DNA from: Solibacillus silvestris
GTDB taxonomy: Bacteria; Bacillota; Bacilli; Bacillales_A; Planococcaceae
DNA length: 64,000 nt
Assembly (NCBI GenBank): GCA_001586195.1
Contig: CP014609.1
Location: 3,442,501 to 3,506,500 of the forward strand
Direction: 5' to 3'
Positions 42,857 through 50,012 of this stretch are shown in pieces (position 1 is the stretch's first letter; each line of letters begins with the position of its first letter). The notes under the pieces were generated by a model. That model saw nothing but the letters and a program-made list of their open reading frames with translations. It was not told the origin of the DNA and did not search any database. The translations under genes were made by a program, and so were the position numbers.

Positions 42857-42896
42857 AGCGACAAAAATCAAGCCGTAACGGTTGTTTTTTGTCGCT
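42857..42896 (-). terminator. Terminator-like hairpin between ahpC and ahpF
   Basis: Stem AGCGACAAAAA with its complement TTTTTGTCGCT around a CCGTTACGG-containing loop, followed on the minus strand by CTGTTTTTAAA. Likely sets a lower ahpF level than ahpC. A second small hairpin AATTACGC / GGCGTAATT lies at 42912-42931. Confidence 0.75.
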
Positions 42897-42937
42897 TACT
42901 TGTTGTTATTTAATTACGCAAAGGCGTAATTGATTTC

Positions 42938-43501
42938 TTAGATTTTACCTACTAAATCTAAGCTTGGTGTTAAAGTTTCGCCGCCTTCTTCCCATTTAGC
43001 TGGGCAAACTTCACCTGGATTGTTACGTACATATTGAGCTGCTTTAATTTTGTTCACTAAAATCGAAGCGTCACGGCCGATGCCGCCAGCATTAATTTCT
43101 AATGCTTGTACAATACCGTCTGGATCGATGATGAATGTACCGCGCTCTGCTAAACCATCTTCTTCGTTTAATACGTCAAATGCCTTAGAAATTGTATGAG
43201 ATGGGTCGCCAATCATGATGTACTCAATTTTGCCAATTGTTTCAGAAGTATCGTGCCATGCTTTGTGAGTGAAGTGTGTATCAGTCGATACTGAGTAAAC
43301 TTCCACTCCTAAAGATTTTAAAGTAGCATATTCGTTTTGTAAGTCTTCCAACTCAGTTGGGCAAACGAATGTGAAGTCTGCTGGGTAGAAGCATACTACT
43401 GACCATTGTCCTTTGAAGTTTTCTGAAGTTACGTCGATGAATTCACCTTTTTGGAATGCTTTCGCTGCGAATGGTGCGATTTCTTTACCGATTAATGCCA
43501 T
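42938..43501 (-). CDS. ahpC: Alkyl hydroperoxide reductase peroxiredoxin AhpC
   Basis: Typical 2-Cys peroxiredoxin (187 residues) that reduces hydrogen peroxide and organic hydroperoxides. Seen: peroxidatic Cys47 in DFTFVCPTE, resolving Cys166 in GEVCPAKW, and the [20 protein letters not shown] segment of the AhpC branch. Start at ATG 43501 with GGAGGAA seven to eight bases upstream; the longer reading to 43522 is not supported. Two PerR-box-like sequences lie 30-60 bases upstream of the start, fitting peroxide induction. ahpF follows on the same strand. Confidence 0.95.
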   Translation of the reverse strand: MALIGKEIAPFAAKAFQKGEFIDVTSENFKGQWSVVCFYPADFTFVCPTELEDLQNEYATLKSLGVEVYSVSTDTHFTHKAWHDTSETIGKIEYIMIGDPSHTISKAFDVLNEEDGLAERGTFIIDPDGIVQALEINAGGIGRDASILVNKIKAAQYVRNNPGEVCPAKWEEGGETLTPSLDLVGKI

Positions 43502-43531
43502 TTTAAAATTCCTCCTATACATATATCAATG

Positions 43532-43561
43532 AAATAATTATTATAAAATAATTATTATTAC
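43532..43561 (-). promoter_or_regulatory. PerR-box candidates upstream of ahpC
   Basis: AAATAATTATTATAA (43532-43546) matches the PerR consensus TTATAATTATTATAA at 13 of 15 positions. An overlapping second copy just beyond it matches 12 of 15. AT-rich context makes some matches likely by chance, but position before ahpC, a classical PerR target, supports it. Confidence 0.55.
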
Positions 43562-43900
43562 CATCTAGAATTATCTTATATTAGTAATATTTCGTCAACC
43601 TTCAGCGACCTAAATTCATGGAATTCTTCTTTAAAACCTACAAATTAATGTCACACAGTAAAGCATCAATATTGTTAATACAAGAAAATCGTCCTTTAAA
43701 ATAAAATTTTGTCTATAATACATTATTTTTGTATATTTCATTTTAATGGAGATAATTATCCTATAACTAATATTCTTCCCTCACACTTTAACTGACAGCT
43801 AGTACTCTTTCTAATAGTTGCCATTCTCGATTAACATATGATCCTTCTTATAAACGAGAAAAATAGACATTTCTTCTCTCGATATTACCTTACAAATAAA
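43562..43900. other. Intergenic region, nothing clear
   Basis: About 340 AT-rich bases between the ahpC promoter and the terminator of the small paralog genes. No ORF with an RBS, no strong hairpin. Confidence 0.5.
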
Positions 43901-43940
43901 AAGGCCTATGCAGAAAGCTTTCACTTCCTACATAGACCTT
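43901..43940 (-). terminator. Intrinsic terminator after small paralog pair
   Basis: Stem AAGGCCTATG / CATAGACCTT (one mismatch) with a 20-base loop, then TTTTTATTTG on the minus strand. Confidence 0.8.
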
Positions 43941-43947
43941 TCTTTAA

Positions 43948-44070
43948 TTAATTTGTAAATGACAGCACAGCATTTTTGTATTTCGCTAAAAATGCAGCAG
44001 CCTCGCTTTTGGTTGTGTACTCGAACATACGAATGTCATTTGGATTATTGAACACTGTTACTACCCACAT
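43948..44070 (-). CDS. 40-residue small protein, paralog A
   Basis: Short ORF too small for usual gene calling. The product starts MWVVTVFNNPNDIRMFEYTT and ends LAKYKNAVLSFTN. AAAAGGAGC lies upstream of ATG 44070. It is a clear paralog of the next gene: identical through the first nine residues, with the same length and conserved positions WVVTVFNN, DIR, FEYTTK, EA, KY, NA and LS. A beta strand, turn, strand, helix, strand fold is suggested by hydrophobic spacing. Function unknown; conservation between copies and good RBSs show that both are coding. Confidence 0.78.
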   Translation of the reverse strand: MWVVTVFNNPNDIRMFEYTTKSEAAAFLAKYKNAVLSFTN

Positions 44071-44095
44071 ATTGTTTCCGCTCCTTTTAAAGTCT

Positions 44096-44218
44096 TTATT
44101 TTGTATATGATAAGATTGCATTTGTATATTTTTCTAACTTGGACGTCGCTTCATTTTTTGTCGTATATTCGAATATACGGATATCGTTTATATTGTTAAA
44201 TACCGTTACTACCCACAT
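44096..44218 (-). CDS. 40-residue small protein, paralog B
   Basis: Second copy of the small protein family, 25 bases upstream of paralog A on the same strand. Starts MWVVTVFNNINDIRIFEYTT and ends LEKYTNAILSYTK. RBS AAGGAG lies in 44227-44232. Differences from paralog A are mostly conservative in the core (Met/Ile, Val/Ile, Phe/Tyr) and free in the helix (AAFLA versus TSKLE), the pattern of purifying selection on a fold. The pair probably forms one transcript ending at the hairpin 43901-43940. No similarity to a named family that I recognise. Confidence 0.78.
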   Translation of the reverse strand: MWVVTVFNNINDIRIFEYTTKNEATSKLEKYTNAILSYTK

Positions 44219-44234
44219 GTTTCATTCTCCTTTT

Positions 44235-44556
44235 TTATAAAACTGTATTATAAATAGTCGATTGTTCCGTGACAGTTGCAAATTGTTATATAACACTCTT
44301 TCTGTTTTCTATTTTACTCTAATTTATTTAAAATGAAACCTTAAAATCCCTCTTTTCACAATGTGTTCATAATTTATCTGATTTCTTTGAACACTTTGTG
44401 AAGGTCCTGGATTCAAGGTTTTAAACAAAAAACAGAAGAATAAACAGTAAGCCAGCAAGTTCTGTTCTAGTACAGAATAATAACGCTTACATATAAAATT
44501 GCGTTCATATTCAATTGGCCATTTTTTCATTTTCAATACTGAATGAAAATAAAAAA
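44235..44556. other. Intergenic region with a long imperfect inverted repeat
   Basis: No coding gene supported. TTCACAATGTGTTCA (44355-44369) and TGAACACTTTGTGAA (44388-44402) are complementary at 14 of 15 positions with an 18-base loop. No T-tract follows. Possible operator pair or RNA hairpin. Confidence 0.5.
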
Positions 44557-44580
44557 GGAATGTATAAAATTATACATCCC
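44557..44580 (-). terminator. Intrinsic terminator after DUF948 gene
   Basis: Stem GGAATGTATAA / TTATACATCCC with a short loop, then TTTTTTATTTT on the minus strand. Confidence 0.85.
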
Positions 44581-44587
44581 TTTCCCA

Positions 44588-44989
44588 TTATGCTTTCCGC
44601 TGAATAATACCCATTGCAGTATTGGTCCAACGTTCTACTTCGGCTTGTCTGTTTGGATCATTGTTCGCTTTCTTCATAACCTTCGCAGTCGCATCGTGTG
44701 AGACATCACTCACTTGGTTTAATACATCACCTGTATGTTTGATAGATTGAATGACAGACTGGACAGATTCTTTTTTAAATTCGATATCTGCTTTCATACG
44801 ATCGACTGTTGTTGTTAATTTTGTTGTTTCCGTTTGAATTGGGTTCAGCTGATTTTTCATTCCTTCAGCATGTGCCAATAACAGAGTTACAACTTTTTTT
44901 ATCGGTCCAATTACTGCAACAATACAGACGATTAACAGAACTACAGCAATTCCTAATATAACGAGAGCTGCTAAAAACCATGGATTCAT
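44588..44989 (-). CDS. DUF948 membrane protein (YtxG-like)
   Basis: A 133-residue protein with one N-terminal transmembrane helix (about 4-28) followed by a long amphipathic coiled-coil region (35-115) rich in Thr, Lys and Asp. Seen: MNPWFLAALVILGIAVVLLI start and the DUF948 pattern of a helix followed by repeating TTKLTTTVDRMKADIEFK-type heptads. YtxG in B. subtilis lies in a general stress operon with YtxH and YtxJ; those partners are absent here. GGAGG precedes ATG 44989. Role unknown, probably envelope stress. Confidence 0.82.
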   Translation of the reverse strand: MNPWFLAALVILGIAVVLLIVCIVAVIGPIKKVVTLLLAHAEGMKNQLNPIQTETTKLTTTVDRMKADIEFKKESVQSVIQSIKHTGDVLNQVSDVSHDATAKVMKKANNDPNRQAEVERWTNTAMGIIQRKA

Positions 44990-45116
44990 ATAATATGCCT
45001 CCTTATTAAAATTCCTTTATTCCTTACTTATACCCAACTTACTCCTAACAATACACTAAATACTTTGTCATGTAAGTTAAAAAGAAACGGAAAATTTCAT
45101 TTAAATATGCCTGCTT

Positions 45117-46679
45117 TTATAGATAACGTCTTGCACCTGAATAGTTCTTTTTGTAAACACCGTTGTTCATCGATTCGATTTTTACTTTTGATGCGTAATG
45201 TGGTGCATGTAACATTTTACCGTCACCGATATAAAGTCCAACATGGTACACTTTCCCTTTGTCGCCATTATACGCAAAGAATACAAGGTCCCCCGCCTTT
45301 AAATTCTTCTTTGCAATGGCTTTCCCACCAGTTGCCTGATAGAATGAATCCCTCGGAATCATGATGCCGTGTGTACGGAATACTGCATATAAAATACCCG
45401 AGCAGTCATAGCCCCACGAAGAGGTTCCTGCCCATAGATACGGTAAATCCAAATAACGCTTCGCTTCATTAATAATTGTAGTAGCTGTCGGTTTTGGAAC
45501 TTCGCTATAGGATGTATGCGATTTGGCTGCACTTTTCTTTAATAGTTTAACCCCGTCACCTGGTGTCTCTACATAATAATATTTCGCAGTCTCATCAATG
45601 ACCGGCAAAATTGTTGCATAGCTAATTTGTAAATATTTTGTTTTCGCATCTTTTTCTAATAGATTCGTTTTATCTACAGTAACAATCGCAATGGCGCAGT
45701 CATCATAGTTTTTATTCGTTGCCACAACATGAGACTGTGGAACCCATCCAGGATAACCTGCTTTTAAATACGGTACATATTGATCTTTTGCCGCAATACG
45801 TTGCCATTTTCCTTTTGTTTCAAGCAACGTTACTTCATCGCCATATAATGCCTGGGTATCCGTACGTCCAACGAGCCATTTCTTTTGCGACAGGCTTAAT
45901 GATGAAATCCATTTTTGCATTTCTACCGGATTTTTTGTCGAAGGGTAATCAACAGCACGTGCCTGGTTAGGTTTATTCCATAAATTCGTTACTGCGACAT
46001 CGACTACATAACGTTTTTTCGCCTCTTCTTTTACACAACTTTGGAACACAGGCTGTTCAGGTTCGGTAGGTCTTAGTGATGGCTCAACTATTCTTGCAAG
46101 ATACGAAATAAAATTCCCGCGCGTCATCATATCACTTGGATTGAACTTTTCGTTTTTTGCCGGGAATACAATTTTGTTTGCTACTAAAGCTTCAATCGCA
46201 GTTGCTGCACTATGATTTTTTGTAATATCCGAATATGGAATGGTTGTCTGTCCAGATAAATGAAACGCAGGTGCCAATATTTTCACCGCCTGTGCACGCG
46301 TTAATTTTGCATCCGGTATAAACTTCCCTTCATACCCTGTCATCATCCCAAGCTCAGTAATTGTTGCAATGACAGGCATTCGAGGATCTTCTGCCGGAAT
46401 GTCTAAATATGAAGGAATTGCACTCATTTCTAAATCGATTTGCAGTGTGCGTACGATAAACTCCGCCACTTCATACCGCGTAATTGGATCATCGGCACGA
46501 AAAGTACCATTTGGCGATTGTATTACTCCACCTAAATTATTTAACACTGTAAGCTCTTCATTAAGTTTAGAGTCACTTTTCACATCCGTAAATATTTGGG
46601 CATAGCCTGTATTTGCGGCAGCCGCAACCAACAGACAAATTACCCCAAATTGAATTAAAACTTTCCTGATTATATTCAT
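45117..46679 (-). CDS. S-layer-anchored cell wall hydrolase: three SLH repeats plus NlpC/P60
   Basis: Secreted surface enzyme of 520 residues that cuts peptide bonds in peptidoglycan stems. Seen: signal peptide to about residue 28 (ending NTGYAQ), three SLH repeats (about 29-80, 90-140, 145-198) for binding pyruvylated wall polymer, an SH3-like middle (220-390), and a C-terminal NlpC/P60 domain with catalytic Cys426 (WGYDCSGILYAVF), His479 (VYHVGLYIG) and His491. I start at ATG 46679, whose product begins MNIIRKV; the longer reading adds a non-signal-like stretch. Monocistronic. Confidence 0.92.
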   Translation of the reverse strand: MNIIRKVLIQFGVICLLVAAAANTGYAQIFTDVKSDSKLNEELTVLNNLGGVIQSPNGTFRADDPITRYEVAEFIVRTLQIDLEMSAIPSYLDIPAEDPRMPVIATITELGMMTGYEGKFIPDAKLTRAQAVKILAPAFHLSGQTTIPYSDITKNHSAATAIEALVANKIVFPAKNEKFNPSDMMTRGNFISYLARIVEPSLRPTEPEQPVFQSCVKEEAKKRYVVDVAVTNLWNKPNQARAVDYPSTKNPVEMQKWISSLSLSQKKWLVGRTDTQALYGDEVTLLETKGKWQRIAAKDQYVPYLKAGYPGWVPQSHVVATNKNYDDCAIAIVTVDKTNLLEKDAKTKYLQISYATILPVIDETAKYYYVETPGDGVKLLKKSAAKSHTSYSEVPKPTATTIINEAKRYLDLPYLWAGTSSWGYDCSGILYAVFRTHGIMIPRDSFYQATGGKAIAKKNLKAGDLVFFAYNGDKGKVYHVGLYIGDGKMLHAPHYASKVKIESMNNGVYKKNYSGARRYL

Positions 46680-46870
46680 ATTCCTACGCTCCATTTCCAC
46701 TTAGCCCCCTATAGTATTAAATTTTACCTAGAATTGTATGATTTTACCTTTCTTTCTAAATATAATAGTATTTATTGTAATTTTTTTCTATGTTATTTCG
46801 TCACTATTTTTAGATTTTTACAAATTTTTATTATTAAGCCTTATATAATTGGTTCATTTTTAGTTGGAAT

Positions 46871-46886
46871 TTTTTCACGTGAAACA
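46871..46886. promoter_or_regulatory. parS-like ParB (Spo0J) binding site
   Basis: TTTTTCACGTGAAACA matches the Bacillus parS consensus TGTTTCACGTGAAACA at 15 of 16 positions; only the second base differs (T for G). The central CACGTG palindrome and the right half are perfect. parS sites load ParB for chromosome segregation and are usually origin-proximal. Confidence 0.65.
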
Positions 46887-46887
46887 T

Positions 46888-46927
46888 AATGTGACAACTT
46901 TCGCTAAGTTAGCACATTATTTTTTTG
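46888..46927 (+). terminator. Plus-strand terminator without an upstream gene
   Basis: AATGTG-CAACTT / AAGTT-CACATT stem with loop TCGCT, followed by ATTTTTTTG. No plus-strand gene precedes it, so it ends either antisense transcription or a short RNA. Confidence 0.6.
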
Positions 46928-46989
46928 TACTACAGGCTCCTTTTAGTTAACAGCGAATTCATTATATTAATATTTTTCAAACGTTTTTA

Positions 46990-47020
46990 TTGCATGTTAC
47001 GTTACGTCAGCTTTTATACT
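46990..47020 (+). promoter_or_regulatory. MerR-type promoter with 19-bp spacer
   Basis: TTGCAT (46990-46995), 19-base spacer containing the repeated GTTACGTTACGT, then TATACT (47015-47020). The over-long spacer is the hallmark of promoters untwisted by MerR-family activators. The encoded MerR protein is the first gene downstream, so autoregulation is likely. Confidence 0.65.
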
Positions 47021-47040
47021 ACATATAAGGAGTGAGGAAT

Positions 47041-47775
47041 ATGTATTCAATCGGGGAATTTTCTAAAAAGACCGGCATTACAATTCGGACTTTACGTTAT
47101 TACGGAGAAAAGGGGTTACTAAAACCTGCCCGTATTTCTGAAGGCGGTCAGCGCTATTATAATGACGCTAATATCATAACTGTCCAAAAAATTGTGACTT
47201 TCAAATATCTTGATTATTCTCTAGAGGAAATTAAAGAGCTGCTCAAAAAAGATGATTCTTTGCTCCAATCTTTGGAACATCAAAAATTGCAGTTACTAAA
47301 GAAGAAAAAGCAGCTGGAACAAATGCTTGCAACGATTGATACAGCTATTCATATCCATCAGGGAAATATCGCCGTTGATTCTACTACATTACTGCTCGTT
47401 ATTCACAGTTTACTGACAGAGGATGCGCAAAAGGATTATTTGAGGCAATATATTTCAGAGCCGCTTATTGAACGTATATACAATTTTCTAGATATAAATT
47501 TTATCGAAATAAATCGACGTTATATTGAAAGTCTCCATGAAATTAAGCAGGCTTATCAGGCTCCACCGGAAGACACGATGCTAAAAGAACTGATCGAACG
47601 GCTATTTTCTATTATTCCGCAAGAATTAACCAAAAGTATTGCACAGGAATTTGAAAAGCATGCAACCGTAGATTTTGATAATTGGCTTTTTGCGATTCCG
47701 CTTACTAGTGAAGAAGAAAATTGGCTATTGGAGCAAGCTGCAAGATTGAACATATTAGAGGAGGTTATTACATGA
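47041..47775 (+). CDS. MerR-family transcriptional regulator of the adjacent ABC exporter
   Basis: Activator of 244 residues. Seen: MerR winged helix MYSIGEFSKKTGITIRTLRY at the N-terminus, coiled-coil dimer helix (about 78-112), then a TipAS-like helical effector region of about 120 residues, unusually long for a pure metal sensor and suited to drug binding. AAGGAG sits 8 bases before ATG 47041. Its stop overlaps the start of the ABC exporter (ATGA), so both are one operon and the exporter is the likely target. Ligand unknown. Confidence 0.88.
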   Translation: MYSIGEFSKKTGITIRTLRYYGEKGLLKPARISEGGQRYYNDANIITVQKIVTFKYLDYSLEEIKELLKKDDSLLQSLEHQKLQLLKKKKQLEQMLATIDTAIHIHQGNIAVDSTTLLLVIHSLLTEDAQKDYLRQYISEPLIERIYNFLDINFIEINRRYIESLHEIKQAYQAPPEDTMLKELIERLFSIIPQELTKSIAQEFEKHATVDFDNWLFAIPLTSEEENWLLEQAARLNILEEVIT

Positions 47776-49484
47776 ACGTTAAACTAAAGCAATTATGGGA
47801 GCTCATTAAAAAAAGTAAATTCCCCAAAAAACTCGTCATCATTGTTTTTGTATTAAGTATTATCGAAACACTTGCTTCGCTTGCTGTACCATTATTTACA
47901 ATGAATATGATCAACGATTTTTCGACGACAGGTTTTGCATGGACAGCAGTCACTGCCGTTGCACTTATTTTAGTCGTGCAGGCGGTTCTTAGTGGTTTTA
48001 CCTATTTTCTAATGCGTATGCTCGGTGAACGGATTGTTGCGAATTTACGAAACACACTTTGGCAGCATATTTTATATTTAAAAACACCTTACTTTGATGC
48101 ACACGAATCCGGTGAAACGATGAGCCGTATTACGCAAGATACGAGTGTCGTAAAAGAACTCGTGACCGACCATCTCGTAAGCTTTGTATCGGGCATTTTT
48201 TCTATTATCGGCGCGATTGCCATTTTACTGTGGATTGACTGGAAAATGACTCTGCTTATGTTAATCGCCGTACCTCTTGCAATTTTTGTGACATTGCCAC
48301 TTGGACAAAAAATGCATAAGATTGCCAAGGCTAATCAGGATGAGCTTGCTTCATTCAGTGGACACCTGGGACGTGTGTTATCTAATATCCGACTTGTAAA
48401 ATCTTCGCAAACCGAAACTTTGGAAAAAGAACGTGGTGAAACTCGCATTGAGCAGCTTTACCGATTTGGTTTAAAAGAAGCGAAAATCCTGGCTATTTTA
48501 TCCCCGATCATGACACTCATTATGATGATTGTCCTAATACTTTTATTCGGATATGGGGGCACACAAGTATCTTCAGGAGCGATTTCTTCAGGGGAGCTTG
48601 TTGCGATAATGATTTACCTTGTGCAAATCATCATTCCTTTTACACAAATGGCAACATTTTTTACAGCATTACAGAAAGCACTTGGTGCAACAGAACGTAT
48701 TCAAGCAATCATTGCGCAGGCAACCGAAAAGATATCCGGCCTTTCAATTCCTGCGTCTGCACAAAATATTATTTTTCAAAATGTAAAGTTTCAATATGCT
48801 GACCAGCCCATTTTAAAAGGAATGAACTTTACGATTCCCTCTGGCAAAACAACGGCATTTGTTAGCAGTAGTGGCGGCGGGAAAACGACGATGTTTTCAT
48901 TAATCGAGCGTTTTTATGAAGCAACAGAGGGCAAAATTTTATATGGGCAGACAACTATTGAACAGTATGATTTATACGAATGGCGGAAACTGTTTGGCTA
49001 TGTGACGCAAGACGCCCCCCTTATGAATGGCTCGATTCGTGAAAATGTTTTGTATGGTCAACACGATGCAACAGACGACCAAGTTGTGGAAGCATTGCGG
49101 GCAGCATATGCCTACGATTTTGTAATTGCACTTGAACAAGGACTCGAAACCGAAGTTGGTGAAGGTGGCATTAAACTATCAGGCGGCCAAAAGCAACGGA
49201 TTGCAATTGCCCGTGCGATTCTACGCGACCCTCAAATATTATTGCTTGATGAGGCGACATCGAATTTGGACAATGAATCTGAACGTGAAGTCCAGCTTGC
49301 TTTACAGGCATTGATGAAAAACCGAACGACTGTCATTATCGCACATCGTCTTTCTACAATTACAAATGCCGACCAGATTTTACTATTTGAAGACGGGCAG
49401 CTGTCAGGCGCAGGTACACACGAGGAGCTTATTAACTCACATTCATACTACAAGCAGCTATGGTCTAAAATGCAAGTGATTTAG
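47772..49484 (+). CDS. Homodimer-type ABC multidrug exporter (BmrA/LmrA-like)
   Basis: Full half-transporter of 570 residues expected to work as a homodimer. Seen: six-helix exporter domain (about 20-300), Walker A SSSGGGKTT near 355-363, Q-loop VTQDAPL, signature LSGGQKQR, Walker B LLLDEATSN with intact Glu, and H-loop IIAHRL. GAGGAGG within the end of the MerR gene is its RBS and ATG 47772 overlaps the MerR stop. The coupling shows drug-inducible export. Substrate unknown; BmrA relatives move cationic and amphiphilic drugs. Confidence 0.92.
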   Translation: MNVKLKQLWELIKKSKFPKKLVIIVFVLSIIETLASLAVPLFTMNMINDFSTTGFAWTAVTAVALILVVQAVLSGFTYFLMRMLGERIVANLRNTLWQHILYLKTPYFDAHESGETMSRITQDTSVVKELVTDHLVSFVSGIFSIIGAIAILLWIDWKMTLLMLIAVPLAIFVTLPLGQKMHKIAKANQDELASFSGHLGRVLSNIRLVKSSQTETLEKERGETRIEQLYRFGLKEAKILAILSPIMTLIMMIVLILLFGYGGTQVSSGAISSGELVAIMIYLVQIIIPFTQMATFFTALQKALGATERIQAIIAQATEKISGLSIPASAQNIIFQNVKFQYADQPILKGMNFTIPSGKTTAFVSSSGGGKTTMFSLIERFYEATEGKILYGQTTIEQYDLYEWRKLFGYVTQDAPLMNGSIRENVLYGQHDATDDQVVEALRAAYAYDFVIALEQGLETEVGEGGIKLSGGQKQRIAIARAILRDPQILLLDEATSNLDNESEREVQLALQALMKNRTTVIIAHRLSTITNADQILLFEDGQLSGAGTHEELINSHSYYKQLWSKMQVI

Positions 49485-49488
49485 CATG

Positions 49489-49521
49489 AAAAGTGCTCGA
49501 AGGAAACTTCGCAGCACTTTT
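49489..49521 (+). terminator. Intrinsic terminator after ABC exporter
   Basis: Stem AAAAGTGCTCGAAG / CTTCGCAGCACTTTT with a GAAA loop, followed by a short T/C run. Confidence 0.82.
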
Positions 49522-49534
49522 CCCCCTATAGAAA

Positions 49535-49568
49535 AACACGCCAAAAGTTAATTTACTTTTGACGTGCT
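49535..49568 (-). terminator. Intrinsic terminator of the PadR operon
   Basis: Stem AACACGCCAAAAGT / ACTTTTGACGTGCT with one mismatch, followed on the minus strand by GTTTTTC. Confidence 0.82.
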
Positions 49569-49579
49569 GTATTTCATTT

Positions 49580-49936
49580 CTAAGCTTTCAATTGAGCAAA
49601 CTGTATATGCTTACAATGTTTTTTCAAGATATCCAATACTTCATTTAAAAAACTAATTTCATCTTTTTCAACCATCCAGGCGTTTTCATCATGCTGAGCA
49701 ACATACGTACTGCTTACATATGGGGCATTTTCTGCTGTAATGAGACGCACATAGCCGAATGTCATACCGGCTTCCTTGTAATCGACTCTCAATATGTCAT
49801 TGTATGAAATTGTTTTCATCCTAGGCTTTGATTTATTTATAAATAGAAACTTTTCGCCAGCATAGTCAATTGTTATATCCGTTTTATCAAGCGACACCTT
49901 ATAGCCACCAAATAATTTAAAGCTAAATGTTTTCAT
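49580..49936 (-). CDS. Hypothetical PH-like domain protein of the PadR operon
   Basis: A 118-residue soluble protein. Seen: beta-rich sequence (MKTFSFKLFGGYKVSLDKTD, then DITIDYAGEKFLFIN, TISYNDILRVDYKEAGMTFGYVRLIT) ending in an amphipathic helix, the order expected of a bacterial PH or DUF4429-like fold. No catalytic residues or signal peptide. I start at ATG 49936, with GGAG upstream. Lies 76 bases after the HAAS-DUF4097 gene on the same strand and shares its terminator. Family assignment tentative. Confidence 0.6.
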   Translation of the reverse strand: MKTFSFKLFGGYKVSLDKTDITIDYAGEKFLFINKSKPRMKTISYNDILRVDYKEAGMTFGYVRLITAENAPYVSSTYVAQHDENAWMVEKDEISFLNEVLDILKKHCKHIQFAQLKA

Positions 49937-50012
49937 CGTTAACGACTCCATTTCAACTATCATTAGTTTTATTATACGGATTGTACCGATGAATTTCTAA
50001 CTTTTACATAGA

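Larger units (their letters stand above)
46680..47040. other. Divergent intergenic region: parS-like site, orphan terminator, MerR-type promoter
   Basis: About 360 AT-rich bases between the wall hydrolase (minus) and the merR-ABC operon (plus). It carries three separate elements listed individually: a parS-like site (46871-46886), a plus-strand terminator (46888-46927) and the operon promoter (46990-47020). No ORF. Confidence 0.6.

Noticed and set aside
42912-42931. Hairpin AATTACGC / GGCGTAATT as a copy of the 9591-9719 element
   Set aside because: Only the short GGCGTAAT string is shared; the rest of the structure is absent.
44324-44536. Minus-strand ORF of 70 codons
   Set aside because: No RBS, crosses the inverted repeat at 44355-44402, and the composition is not protein-like.
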